This document shows positions 27,401 through 37,700 of a stretch of DNA of 64,000 nucleotides, piece after piece. Location: assembly GCF_910591885.1 (NCBI RefSeq), contig NC_063270.1, positions 2,790,001 through 2,854,000 of the forward strand, given 5' to 3'. Position 1 is the first letter of the stretch. Every line of letters begins with the position of its first letter. Below the pieces are notes generated by a model. It ran no database searches and had not been told where the DNA came from. It saw only the letters and a program-made list of their open reading frames with translations. Both the position numbers and the translations under genes were made by a program. The stretch is from Bombus terrestris (Eukaryota > Arthropoda > Insecta > Hymenoptera > Apidae).

Positions 27401-28073
27401 TGCATCTTTGTAGACGCGTTAAAAATAAAGAATTACAGTAAGTATGGCAGTACTGTACTGTTACGCACAGCTTTCTATGATTTTTATCAGTGTCCTCTAG
27501 TATTAACGTTAGCTGATTTTATAGGAAAGAAATTCATAAAGTTAACATAAGACTGTTATAAAATTTCAACTTTAGTACAGTCATGCTGATTATGTAAAAA
27601 GGGAATGAGTCACACTTTTCCTCAATATATTTCATTTGTAAGAGTGGATCTACAAAAATGAAATTGAAATCTTTTAGCAGCCTGTGCGTAAAATTTGGAA
27701 TTACAACTAAACAGTGCAAAAAAAAATACATAGTGCCTAAATTATACTTGGGAAGCACAGCCCTTTCATGTTATTTTGCCTCCTGTATTTCCAAAATATT
27801 TATAATTTTCTCTTCCTTACATTTATGTACATTTTCTCCATAAACATCGTAGGAATGTGAATATTTTCGCCATACAGCGATCTTAGTGATTATTTAGCAA
27901 CAATAACCGAACCTAAATTCTTACGTAACCAGCACGATATATACTAATACCTTAATTGTATAAAATATATTACAGTTTGAGAGTAAGAATGGTATCTTAA
28001 ATAATTCACGACATTATCTTTCAGGACAACGAAGGCTAAGTCGTGCGCAGATCTTTTGCTCGTCGACACGTGA
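18340..28073 (+). CDS. Two-PDZ scaffold protein (PDZD2/pro-IL-16-like), 769 aa, 4 coding exons
   Basis: Joining 18340-18457, 22420-24363, 27239-27437 and 28025-28073 gives an uninterrupted 769-codon frame plus TGA. All three introns are GT-AG (phases 1, 1, 2). Residues 1 to about 470 look disordered, with Lys/Arg/Glu-rich and Ser-rich stretches and a proline motif PPQLPPRKP near 369-377 that fits the PxxPxR class of SH3 ligands. PDZ1 spans about 480-567, with CLGIF as the carboxylate-binding loop and the core GTLRIGDEILIVNG. PDZ2 spans about 660-747, with SLGFTIVGG and GRLRAGDEILAVNG. A short tail ends in LLLVDT. There is no signal peptide or membrane segment, so a cytoplasmic scaffold that binds C-terminal peptides is inferred. 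The family resemblance (PDZD2/pro-IL-16 type) is from recalled domain patterns, not a search. A related gene converges on it from the minus strand. The start is the ATG two bases after an acceptor, so an upstream exon must exist unless the acceptor is skipped. Confidence 0.85.
18458..22419 (+). other. Intron 1 of the plus PDZ gene
   Basis: This 3962-bp GT-AG intron runs from gtaagaat to CCTTCGTAG. It contains (TA)n tracts at 19620-19663. A 115-codon open frame at 19156-19503 has no recognisable domain and is judged to be chance. Confidence 0.8.
19620..19663. repeat. (TA)n-rich tracts
   Basis: Two TA runs, TATATATATACGTATATA and GATATATATATATATC, are separated by about 10 bp. Each is self-complementary. 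Confidence 0.85.
22420..24363 (+). CDS. Plus PDZ gene, main exon (disordered region, PDZ1, start of PDZ2)
   Basis: This is the longest open stretch on the plus strand: 1944 bp without a stop and with codon-like composition. It begins after the acceptor CTTCGTAG and ends at the donor ATCG|gtgagtg. It encodes residues 40-687: basic and acidic disordered sequence, the SH3-ligand-like PPQLPPRKP, the whole of PDZ1 (about 480-567), a linker rich in His/Lys/Asn, and the first 28 residues of PDZ2 (SLGFTIVGG loop). The frame is open upstream into the intron to an ATG at 22392. That could be an alternative start, but the splice join to the 18340 exon is in frame and has good sites. Confidence 0.95.
25588..25613. 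repeat. Inverted repeat, 12-bp arms, 2-bp spacer
   Basis: TTAAACGATAAA and its exact complement TTTATCGTTTAA are separated by CC. The sequence lies in AT-rich intronic DNA, so it may be chance. Confidence 0.8.
26685..26707. repeat. Poly(T) tract, 23 bp
   Basis: An uninterrupted T run inside intron 2 of the plus PDZ gene. On the minus strand it reads as poly(A), but no retroposed coding sequence was seen next to it. Confidence 0.9.
27239..27437 (+). CDS. Plus PDZ gene, exon carrying the rest of PDZ2
   Basis: The acceptor ATTTATTACAG is followed by GTATCTTTATAAAATC, completing Gly688 and continuing IFIKSVLPGGQAAEDGRL. The exon contains the second half of PDZ2, including GDEILAVNG and the helix THKKAVQLF, and ends CA|gtaagt in phase 2. 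The PDZ domain is split by an intron just before the GIF strand, a different place from the split in the convergent minus-strand paralogue. Confidence 0.93.
27438..28024 (+). other. Intron 3 of the plus PDZ gene
   Basis: This 587-bp intron runs from gtaagtatgg to TTATCTTTCAG and is AT-rich with no other feature seen. Confidence 0.8.
28025..28073 (+). CDS. Plus PDZ gene, last coding exon
   Basis: The acceptor TTATCTTTCAG at 28024 is followed by 49 bases that keep the frame from the previous exon and end in TGA at 28071-28073. It encodes TTKAKSCADLLLVDT. A poly(A) signal about 107 bp downstream supports this as the terminal exon. An unspliced alternative would stop at the TAA directly after the previous exon, giving a protein with almost the same PDZ content. 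Confidence 0.85.
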
Positions 28074-28179
28074 AGAGAAGCTGTACAAGAAGATTGCAAA
28101 AACGAAGAAAATACTTTGTGACCTCTGTAAAAATGAATTGGGAACCTGTACATATTGTAAATTTGTAAAGTCCCTTGAA

Positions 28180-28185
28180 AATAAA
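28180..28185 (+). promoter_or_regulatory. Poly(A) signal AATAAA of the plus PDZ gene
   Basis: A canonical AATAAA lies 107 bp after the TGA and is followed by a GT-rich stretch (GTTGTTTCGTTG near 28210), as expected for cleavage. The 3' UTR would be about 130 nt. Confidence 0.7.
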
Positions 28186-28281
28186 ATTATTATTTAATAA
28201 CTGTTCAAAAGTTGTTTCGTTGATCGTTGCACATCATTGTTACGCATAACAGATCCTTAAGCACCTTTAAATTACGGCCCT

Positions 28282-28287
28282 TTTATT
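28282..28287 (-). promoter_or_regulatory. Candidate poly(A) signal of the minus PDZ gene
   Basis: The plus-strand TTTATT reads AATAAA on the minus strand, 439 bp after the minus-gene stop. No earlier AATAAA was found on the minus strand between the stop and this site, so the 3' UTR probably runs through the trinucleotide repeat. An ATTAAA at 28196-28191 is a possible alternative and would make the two transcripts overlap. Confidence 0.5.
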
Positions 28288-28296
28288 GTCCTCTAT

Positions 28297-28540
28297 AATC
28301 CTAATAATCCTAATAATAATACTAATAATAATAATAGTAATAACAACAAGAATAATAATAATAATAATAATGATAATAATAATAATAATAATAATAATGT
28401 CAGAAATCGTATACAATGAATTCACGCTGCTGTAACGTATCTCTATAAAATCTTACAGTCATAATAATAATAACATAATAATAAAAATAATACATAATAA
28501 TAGTCAATAATAACTAATAATAATAATAATAATTTGATAA
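28297..28540. repeat. Interrupted (AAT)n / (ATT)n microsatellite
   Basis: Two blocks of AAT trinucleotides (about 28301-28398 and 28461-28535) are separated by about 60 bp of unique sequence. The longest nearly pure run is at 28350-28398. The repeat lies between the stop codons of the two convergent genes and, on current poly(A) calls, inside the 3' UTR of the minus-strand gene, where it would be transcribed as AUU repeats. Confidence 0.95.
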
Positions 28541-28725
28541 TACACTTAATTCCTACGCAACTGCGGCACCGCAGTAAATAAATTAATTGAAACAAACATC
28601 AAAGATCAAAGATTCGTTCTGATAGACTAGAATCCTAAAACTTCGTATGCAGCGAACACTAAATCGCTTAGAGTTAAACCGAAAGAGCACTTCCTGTGGG
28701 CAGCTTCGTCCACGTTGCCTCCTTT

Positions 28726-28762
28726 TCAGCATGGCGCGGATTTTTGAGTACTTTTTGGATAC
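28726..28762 (-). CDS. Minus PDZ gene, last coding exon
   Basis: After a 69-bp intron with acceptor AACTGTTTGCAG, 37 bases encode the tail YPKSTQKSAPC and end in TGA. The frame follows from the preceding exon. The 3' UTR continues towards the AAT repeat. Confidence 0.85.
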
Positions 28763-31700
28763 CTGCAAACAGTTATGTTCTCTATAGTTTCATTCATTTT
28801 ACACACATTTAGCTTTTAAATCTGAAAATACCTGTGTCTCCTTGTGATTTCCAATTCAACTGGGCCTTCTCTTACTGCTTTGAACAATTCGATAACTTCC
28901 TGGTGTGTGTAGCCACGCAGCACCTTTCCATTTAAACTTAGGATTTCGTCACCTACAGAAGATGTTTAAACGCTCTGTCAATTAGATGCTTATATTCATC
29001 TCATTTTCTAAGTATTCAAACCATCGTTTGATCCAAAGGAAAGAATTTCGAAATTTGGAGCAGCTCAAAGGAGTTTCATGGCAACAACTGAAGATGCATC
29101 GATCCTGTACTTATGCAACCGAAAGATACCGGCTCGGCAGTCCGTTATGCTTATATGCGGCAGGTTGCAGTGACACGAGGAAACCGCGAACGTTCGCGTG
29201 CTCGAAAAAAATGTAAGGATCGGTTGAAACTCGAAACGCATTGCGTGAAACTTGCCTACAGAACGTGCTGCCGCCTACCGCGACGAGAATTTTGTAAAAA
29301 TCATGAAAGAGACGTGTGCGCGAAATTCGATTCGACGTTGACACCGTGTCTCTTCTTCCTGGTGGAAACTCCATATTTCGTTTCAATCGGATCTTTTTGT
29401 TGTACTTGATAGCATTTCACAGCAAGTAATTGAGTTTTGCAGTATTATGGTGCAATAGCACTTAAAGATATATTTTATTTTGATAAGGTAAGACCGACCA
29501 TTATATTTTTGTATCTTTTGGCATCGTATTTCGATCAAAGAACATACATTTTCCAGCATTGGGAGGCCAAGCAAGTTAATCAAACTATTAAATCTACGAA
29601 ACGAAATTTCAAATGAAAATCGCCAGCAAATAAATAGGCATTCCGTGTACACGTTCACTCAATATTCATTAAAATCTCTAACTGCGTCAGACCTACCAAT
29701 CGATCCAATTCGCAGGTCCATTCATCCTGCGTCCTATAAACGTAACCAAAAACGTCTAATAACGTAACCGCGAGTCCCATTTAACTTGCTCGCCTTTGGC
29801 AACGAAGAAAGCGACAGAAAAGATCCCGTTGACAAAGCTGGCGACGAGGTCGCCAAGCCAAGTCCAGTGGCACGCCGCTTCAATAGGCGGGAAAAGAAAG
29901 AGTTGGCAAAAATGAAAAGGAAAAAAAAACAAAGGGACCGGGGAACGGGAGAGGAAACGAGAAAGGGCACGGAGAGTGCCGGACTGTTTAGAAATGCACG
30001 CGACGTCAGGCGTCGGATTAAAGATTCGAGGTGTGTCCGACGCGTCCATGGCGTGAATGCACGAGGAACGACGAACGCGTACGTGACGCATCGACACGCT
30101 CGATCCACACCGTGATCCTGAAATAGCGAACTATGTCGATGGAACGAAATCCTTGCGCGATCCACGCCAGAGAAATCTGCGATCTATTGCGTCACGGTCG
30201 CGGAGGAATGGTAACGTGAGAGATTACACGCCGCAACACTAAGCCCGTAAAAGGAATTGAGATGCTCGTGATAGATCTTCGAGGAGATCGTTTCCAACTG
30301 CATCGATCGATACGTTTGGATTACCGATCCGGAGGTATTTTTTAAAGATTTAAAGCCGGTATCGAATGTCACACTCTTTGAATGTCACGGCCTACGACTC
30401 TCGAGTAAACTATCGACAAGTACCAATTTAATTGCCAATTCCAAGCTCGTTAAACTAGTTTACGTTACCTTGGAACAGCGACTTGGAGACGTCAGCTTGA
30501 CCACCGGGGAAAATCCTCCTCACGAAGATGCCCATTTCACCGCGAGGGCTGTCTCTGCCACCCACCACGCTGAAACCGAGACTAGGCTTGCCGTAACCCT
30601 TCTCGAATTTGGCAATGTGTCTCGATAAGTAATGTTGCGGCTCTATCGTCGATTCCAAATTACTTTCCACGCCCTTCCGTTCTTTGGACATGCAAGAAAG
30701 CGGCAGAAAGTCTGGCCTCTTCGTCGACTGAACGCCTTCGTCCGCAGCAGGTGTCCTCGATTGATTCGATTGTACAGTTTGCCTCGTTTCACTGTCGATC
30801 AACGACAGATTCGAAAGATTCTTTGCATTTTCCAGGTACTCGTACTCCCCAGGTAAAGTCGGAGGGCTGACATACACCTGCGGCACTGTCTCCTCGAACG
30901 CGGTCATCAGACGTATTTTATTACCGGTGAAAGATCTTAGAAACTCTTGGACCTCCTCCAGGCTTTCCAGTGTCCTCAACTCCTTCCCTTCAACCTCGAC
31001 GATCTCATCACCGAGCCTTAGTCTTCCGTCTCTGTTAAAATTGAACTTTGTTAAATGATTTCGTGGAGGTAAAACCAAGAGCAGTTGATTTAAACAGACG
31101 ATTATTTATCGAGAAACTCTGATGGAACTCGATAAATTACTACCTATTCCTGTACGCTCTAAACTATCTCTAAACTAAATTTGAATATTTTCTGATAAGA
31201 TTTTACCTCTGACATTTACCTATTACTTATGATATGATACTCTGATAAACTATGTCGATATACCCTTTGATCTACTATATATATAATTCCTTCGAACTCC
31301 TTTGTACAACACCTAAACTTACCTATGCGCTATTCCATCGCTTTCCAACTGAACGACGATATACCGCAACTCGCCTAAACGTTGCTGCGCCAAGCGGATA
31401 CCCAAATTTTCTTTTGGATCTCTCTTGTTCAGTTGTACCAATCGACATCGTCTAACCCTCTTCGGTGGTTGAATTATGTCACTGAGAAACCTGCTCTTGT
31501 CTTGTTGTAATCTCATTCGATGCGGTGAGATATCCAGCGATTTTGGTGAACTTTGCAACGCGGTCAGACCGTTCCCGCAAATTGGAAACTGAGAATTCAT
31601 CATGACATCGTCGTACGTCTGATGAATGCTCGGCAGCAATCTCCCCGAATTACTCTGATGCCACCTAAGCCCGTCTATACCGTCATTCAACTCAGACGTG

Positions 31701-34700
31701 CCAGCCCGAACGACATCTGTCTCGGAAAGCTTTCTCATCCTGGTATCGTTGCTGTTCTCCTGTTCTTGGCACTCGCTGGGAGTAGAGCTCCTGATAGGCT
31801 TCTCCAGTTCCGAATCGACCACGCTGCTAGTATCCGAACTATCCGTACACTTCAAACTTAAACCTTCATTTTCCGAAGCTGCCGCTGACTCTCCTCTAGG
31901 CCCGTCACTGTCGTAGCCAGACTCGTTCGAGCTGACATAATGAGAGGAAAGCCTCTGCTCACCACTGGGCGCGGAGTTGCGTCTGTGGCTCCTCAACGCT
32001 GCTACCATGTCCAGGTCTACGTTTAACGAGGACGTCTCGGAAAATCGAGACTCGTTGATCCTTCCGGCAAAGTCGACTCTATCCTGGCCAGTTTCTGGAT
32101 GCTGAACAGTCGCGTTACCTCGAAGGGACATCGGACTGCTATCGTACGAATTGTAGCAGCCCGTATCTTCCTGCTGGAAGTTGTCGTCAATCCTCTCCAA
32201 ATGACCAGGGTTTAGACTGTACCTATCTTCGCATCTGCTCGAACTCCTCCGAAACTCAGTGTACGAGTTCCGTCCGCTTTTCGAGGTGGGCTGTTCCTGA
32301 GACTTGTTCGGATTTCCCCTGGTCATGTTGCCATTCCTGGTACGACGACGTCCAAGCGTGGTCGTTCCGGTATACGTATCCTCGATCTTTAACGCGGGGA
32401 AATGTTCCTCAGAGGCAGTCTTGAACAGTCGTTCGTCTTTAGAGGCGAACGTACTGTGACGTTCCTCGGGTAGGACGGATAGTTTCGACCGTAGGAAAGC
32501 GTACGGAAAGCTAGACTTCTTGGCTTCCTTGAAGTCACAACTACTGCTCTTCCGCATCGGCGATTCGTTTCGGGACTGACCAAAGTCACAAGGGCTGAAG
32601 CTCGTTATCGATGGGTTTCCCAGGGAATATAAGCTCGCGGTAGCGGCTCCGATATGCTCGTCGAACGCGTCGTCATTTTGACGATCCGCTAGATTGTCGC
32701 AAGATACGGTTTTATCCTTGCGGTTCGAGATCTGTAAATCGATCCCTTCCGAGGGGTCGTCTCCCTTTACGTAAGTCGGGCTGGTGTTCAGCTGACTAGT
32801 GCTACAACTTCTAAACAAATTTTCCTTCTCAGTGGTCTTTAGTCTCTCGTCCATGTTTTGCGAACGTCTGTTACTTCTCGCCGAGTTGAGCATTCCCGTG
32901 GAACCCATGCGGATGAAGAACGATTTAAAGGGAGAAGGTGATCTATGAAAAGTTCCCGGTATTCTCTTTTCTAGCTTGCTATCTTGCTTCAGATCTGGCA
33001 CTAACTTGTCCGTTTTCGGGCTAATATTGTTATTGTTAGCTGCCGTGCAACTGTTATTGTTATTAGCGCTACCGTTTCCGGCGTCGGACCTTTCGGAAAT
33101 GGAGCAGATCGTTTCGCGGGAACCAGCCCGCCGGAACGAATCTATCTTCTTGCTCATTCTACGACCCCAGACTCCAAAACTCGAGCCTGAAAAAAGCGGA
33201 GTGTCATGTCACGACCATTTGCGGGAAGTCTATGAAATACACATACTCTATTATTCCAAAAACAATTAAACGTCTCATATTTAAAAACAGTGCCATAACG
33301 AGTACACGTCGTAATTTAAGAGAAGTAACGACTCATCTTCGCTATGCAGAAGTGAAAAATTTCGGAGAATCGAGCGGAGCGAACATTCAGCTGCTCGAGT
33401 CGCAGCCAGTCGGGCAAAAGAAGAGATACCGGGCCATCCCGCGAGACGAAAAACCACCGGTCGGCATCCTTATTCGCGGTCGACATATGGTCGTCCCCAG
33501 GAACGGGTAAGAGGAAGTCGGGTATGCGCGACAGAGGCAAGCAGGTCGACCGATGGTTCCGCGTATTTTGGGACTACTTTTTCGAGGTGTGAGCCCGGTT
33601 AACGGGGCCGGGCCATTCGCTCCTATACCATGGGAAACAATTGTCAGGCTGCTCAGGTATCGGGTACACGTGTTTTGCGATAACGCTCGCGCAACAGACG
33701 GACTGCCGACTCGTGATACGACCTCGTTAACCCGTCGCCTCGCGATTTCTTTAATGGTTGCTCGTGTGCGCGCCACGCTTCGTTATTTAACCGATCCAGC
33801 AACGTGATAGATACATGTTTCGTCTGAGAAATCATCGAATGCGTAAGTACTAACTATTGAAAGTTGGCTTTTAGAGCTGTAGGTCAGGGATTAATTGGTC
33901 AATGGCTCGCAGAAAGGAATGAATAAGCTTTAATAAACTCTGATAAATTGCAAGCGATCCTAATTTTATAAGCATTTTGTTCCTATTTTATTCGAAGGAA
34001 TAGCTTTTGTATATATCGTTTGAAAAATAGTATCGTTATCTATCGAATATAAGCTGGCGTATGATAGCATGCAGAAGTGCTACTTTTTTAATTAGGAGGC
34101 GAAAAATTGTAGGCGAATTTGGAGAGTTGGAAGTTCAGACCTCATTAACAGGGCGCCTTTTGCATTTCTAATATGACGAGATGCCTTTGTAGGTTATAAC
34201 GAGGAATATTCATGAATTGAAGAAAGGAATGAGTTTAAGTAACGCTACACTGTGTCTATCTGGAACGTACCATATTTGCGATGAATACGATATCGTTACG
34301 TAACTGATCAATTCTGCCGAAATTAATTTTCACACAATCTATCTTCGTCTAACAAAGATTTTACCCAATAGACTTTCGAATATTCGAAAAATTTGAGAAA
34401 CTAAGAAACTTATTGTATCTGTTTCGTCTGCTTTATTTCACAGTTCTGAAAAAGCGAGAAGCAAAACGGGGCCAAAACCTGCTTCGCGCAATATTTATTT
34501 GATCAGATTCGTACGATGCAATAACGTACCCATCCTTATTTAACTCGCGGCTGTATTAATATTACAGTTTCGTTCCGGCTTCTCGGACGCATACTATGCC
34601 ATTATGTTCTAATGCAAATTGAAAGACAAAAAAATAAGAATAAATGGCACAATGGGGATGCGACTCGTAATTCTTCAAATTAATCTCGCGGGGATAAAAC

Positions 34701-37700
34701 GAGAGAATTCATGATAAATCGAACACGACGTGACAAGTGCGATGACTTACACTCTCATTAAGGTAACAAGTTGCATCCGTGCACCACAGTGCACAATTAA
34801 AGCGTGCATGTATTTCCATATGAACGCTATCAGCGTCATATACAGTACAGCCGCGATGACGGTGAAGCGTCATCACTTTATCCTTGATTAATTAGTTCCT
34901 TAATTAATCAAGCACGGAACATCGCTCGACGTAACGATAATTATATTGAGCGACGCGATAAAAATGATTACGGTTACTTTTGTTCGTGCTATAGCGAAAG
35001 ATATTAAGAAAGTGACATTGATTTTCAAATAAAAAGTTAACGTAAGTGAAATATACCATGGTGTTGGTAAAAGGACGCGACTAACGGGATGTAGTTTGAA
35101 CCGATTGAAATAGATTTTTAAACGTGAGATTCTTTATGGAAATTATAATATTTGTAGTTTTGCGTAGAATGTAATTTTGTAAGCGATGTTCTTGCAACTG
35201 ATAACGATCCATGAAACGTGAAAATAAATGAAAGTTATTCATTCTATATCTTTTTCCATTACGTAACAAAATGTCATCTCTTTGGAAAACCACTCATATT
35301 TCTGTAAATCGTTCCCACTATTTGTCACGACGAGTGATTAATCTTCGTATTTCACTTAATGTTTCTTATTTCAACACCAAAGTCACGACAGCATATTTCA
35401 TTTCGCGTGGAAGTTCAGTTTTTATGACACGTGCATCGCGCGTGCAAATAAATGTATAAGCTAATATTCGTTATTACTTTAATTTAATTAGTAACTATGT
35501 TGAGTTACTATATAATTTTCCAGGTCATTCTATGCTGTAAAATATTATACATAAGACATTGAAGTTTATGAGATCGAAATTATACGCTACTTACGTAATT
35601 TACATTCATTTATATTAATATCATTAAGAAAACCTTGCTGTTTACTTTAAACAGCCAATAATATAAAAAAGCAAAACGTAACTATGTTTTAGATAACCTT
35701 TTCAATCTTCCATTACAAAGTATCAGTACAGGTTAATCATATTCCGTTATAACAAGCTTTTTCTTAATAATAATTTGTCGAGACTAAATATACTCGCTTT
35801 GCATCTGTAGAATAGCTTAAAATCTTTGTATCGCAACATGTAACCTCAAGAACGTCTCGCAAGACAAACATTAACAGTCTTTCGCATGTTATCGTAAAAC
35901 GTACATAATATAACTATCTTATCTATTATCACTACCACGAGTTACATCTTAATAAAAACCTATCCTCTTTAATTCTGCAGATTGCAACTCTAATTTGAAC
36001 AACCTATATAACCTTCATTTTCACATTTTCTAAAACAATTCCACTTGTAAGAACAAAAACACCTTTGAGTTATCTTATTTAGCCACGAACTTCTATATGG
36101 CAGCTAAAATCCAAGGTAAACAATATCTAACGAAAACGAGCCGAAGGAAACGTTGCGTAAAAGTAACGTTATTAACGATCTCCCGTGAGATCCTATTTAA
36201 TCTAACTATTTGAATCTCGGCTATGAAAATAAAGCAAAATTTTTACGAGGGGAAACACATTATGGACATCGTAACCTTGTTACAAACGCGACTGGCGAAT
36301 ACGGCATTCGTACGGTACACACGTTATCCTCAAAACTCGCGTTCCTGTCCATTAATCCATTGGACACATAATGATAACGCGTTTTAATAAATTAATCGTA
36401 TCACGTGTATTCTAGCGTATCGCGATAATGACACGGCGAACAGATCCGTTAAATCAACAGCCATCTAACGAGCATTTTCGCGAATAACAAACGAACGATA
36501 TCGCAAACGCTCGAGTTCTACTCTCCGACGCTGAGCAACGTTGTTAAGCGTAATTTTTAAAATGACACACACAGACGTATGTCGGTGGTCGTTTAACAGC
36601 CTTTTTAAGGATTACCTAGGAACGTACGGTCCTGCCAGAGTCGAAATGGTTAAGACCGTCACGAACCCTACGAAACATTGAAACTTTTCCACTTGGCGAC
36701 TTCGATATTCCGACACAGTTTATTGTCTTTCAAAAAATCTCAGCCGTGGTTCAAAGTTGTCAGAATCATCGACTCACTCTGCATGCTTCGAACGTATCGT
36801 CGAACAAAATATCAAATCGGTTGACTGTTAAGCGAAATCGCGCTTCGTCTCTCTCTCTCTCTCCCTCAGCTGACTGGTATTTAGCTTTTCAAGACGAGTC
36901 GAACGAGTGGAAGTTCGCGAGGAAAAAGCTGAACGAAACGCGTCACCGCTAGTCACCGAGGGTACACTGTTTCCAGGGAGGAACAAGAACGGCACTAAGA
37001 GCCGACAACGCGTTATAATCAGCACTTTAATTCTAGAAGAAGGCACCGTAACGCGGGCAGACGCGTGGCCTGTTATAAACCGAGGCTCCGACCCGACAAG
37101 TAGTTTCACGATGCTTTTTGAAAGCGAGACGCTCGTAAGCGCCTCACTCTTGCTAATTTCCGAAATATTCGTGAATGCTAAATATCTACCGCTAACGCTT
37201 CGCGTGAATTGCTGTCGCGTTAAGCGTCGTTCACATTTTCGTACGTTTGAATTTGTACTGCCCGGTCAATCGTAAGAATCGAAGATGCTAATGTATGGTA
37301 CAAAAAATGCGACTGCACGATGAACCGATAAGATGTGACTTTATTGAATATCGTAATCCACGCGGTTGTCTACAACAATCTTTTACTATTCCTCTATTTT
37401 CCGGGCGTTAATTATTCAGACATTTTTTACAAGAGAATCTGAACGATACTTTATTTTATAATTCATTACTGTGCACTTTTGCAAATATATGTATTATCAA
37501 TCTATCACTCTTTTCGCTTCGACCGTTTCATCAATTTATTGCTTTTAACGAAAATTAAATTATTGACATTAAACATTAAATTATTAAGAGATCATTTCTT
37601 AGGAATATCAAATATTCACATATATATACATATTCTTTAACGCATTTTACGTTAACGATGTACAAATAGATCCATTTAACAAACATTTTGAAAGTCCAAA

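Noticed and set aside
29734..30165. 143-codon minus-strand and 109-codon plus-strand frames in an intron of the minus PDZ gene
   Set aside because: They overlap each other in a CpG-rich patch, have low-complexity Arg/Lys/Ser translations, and are skipped by the in-frame PDZ2 splice.
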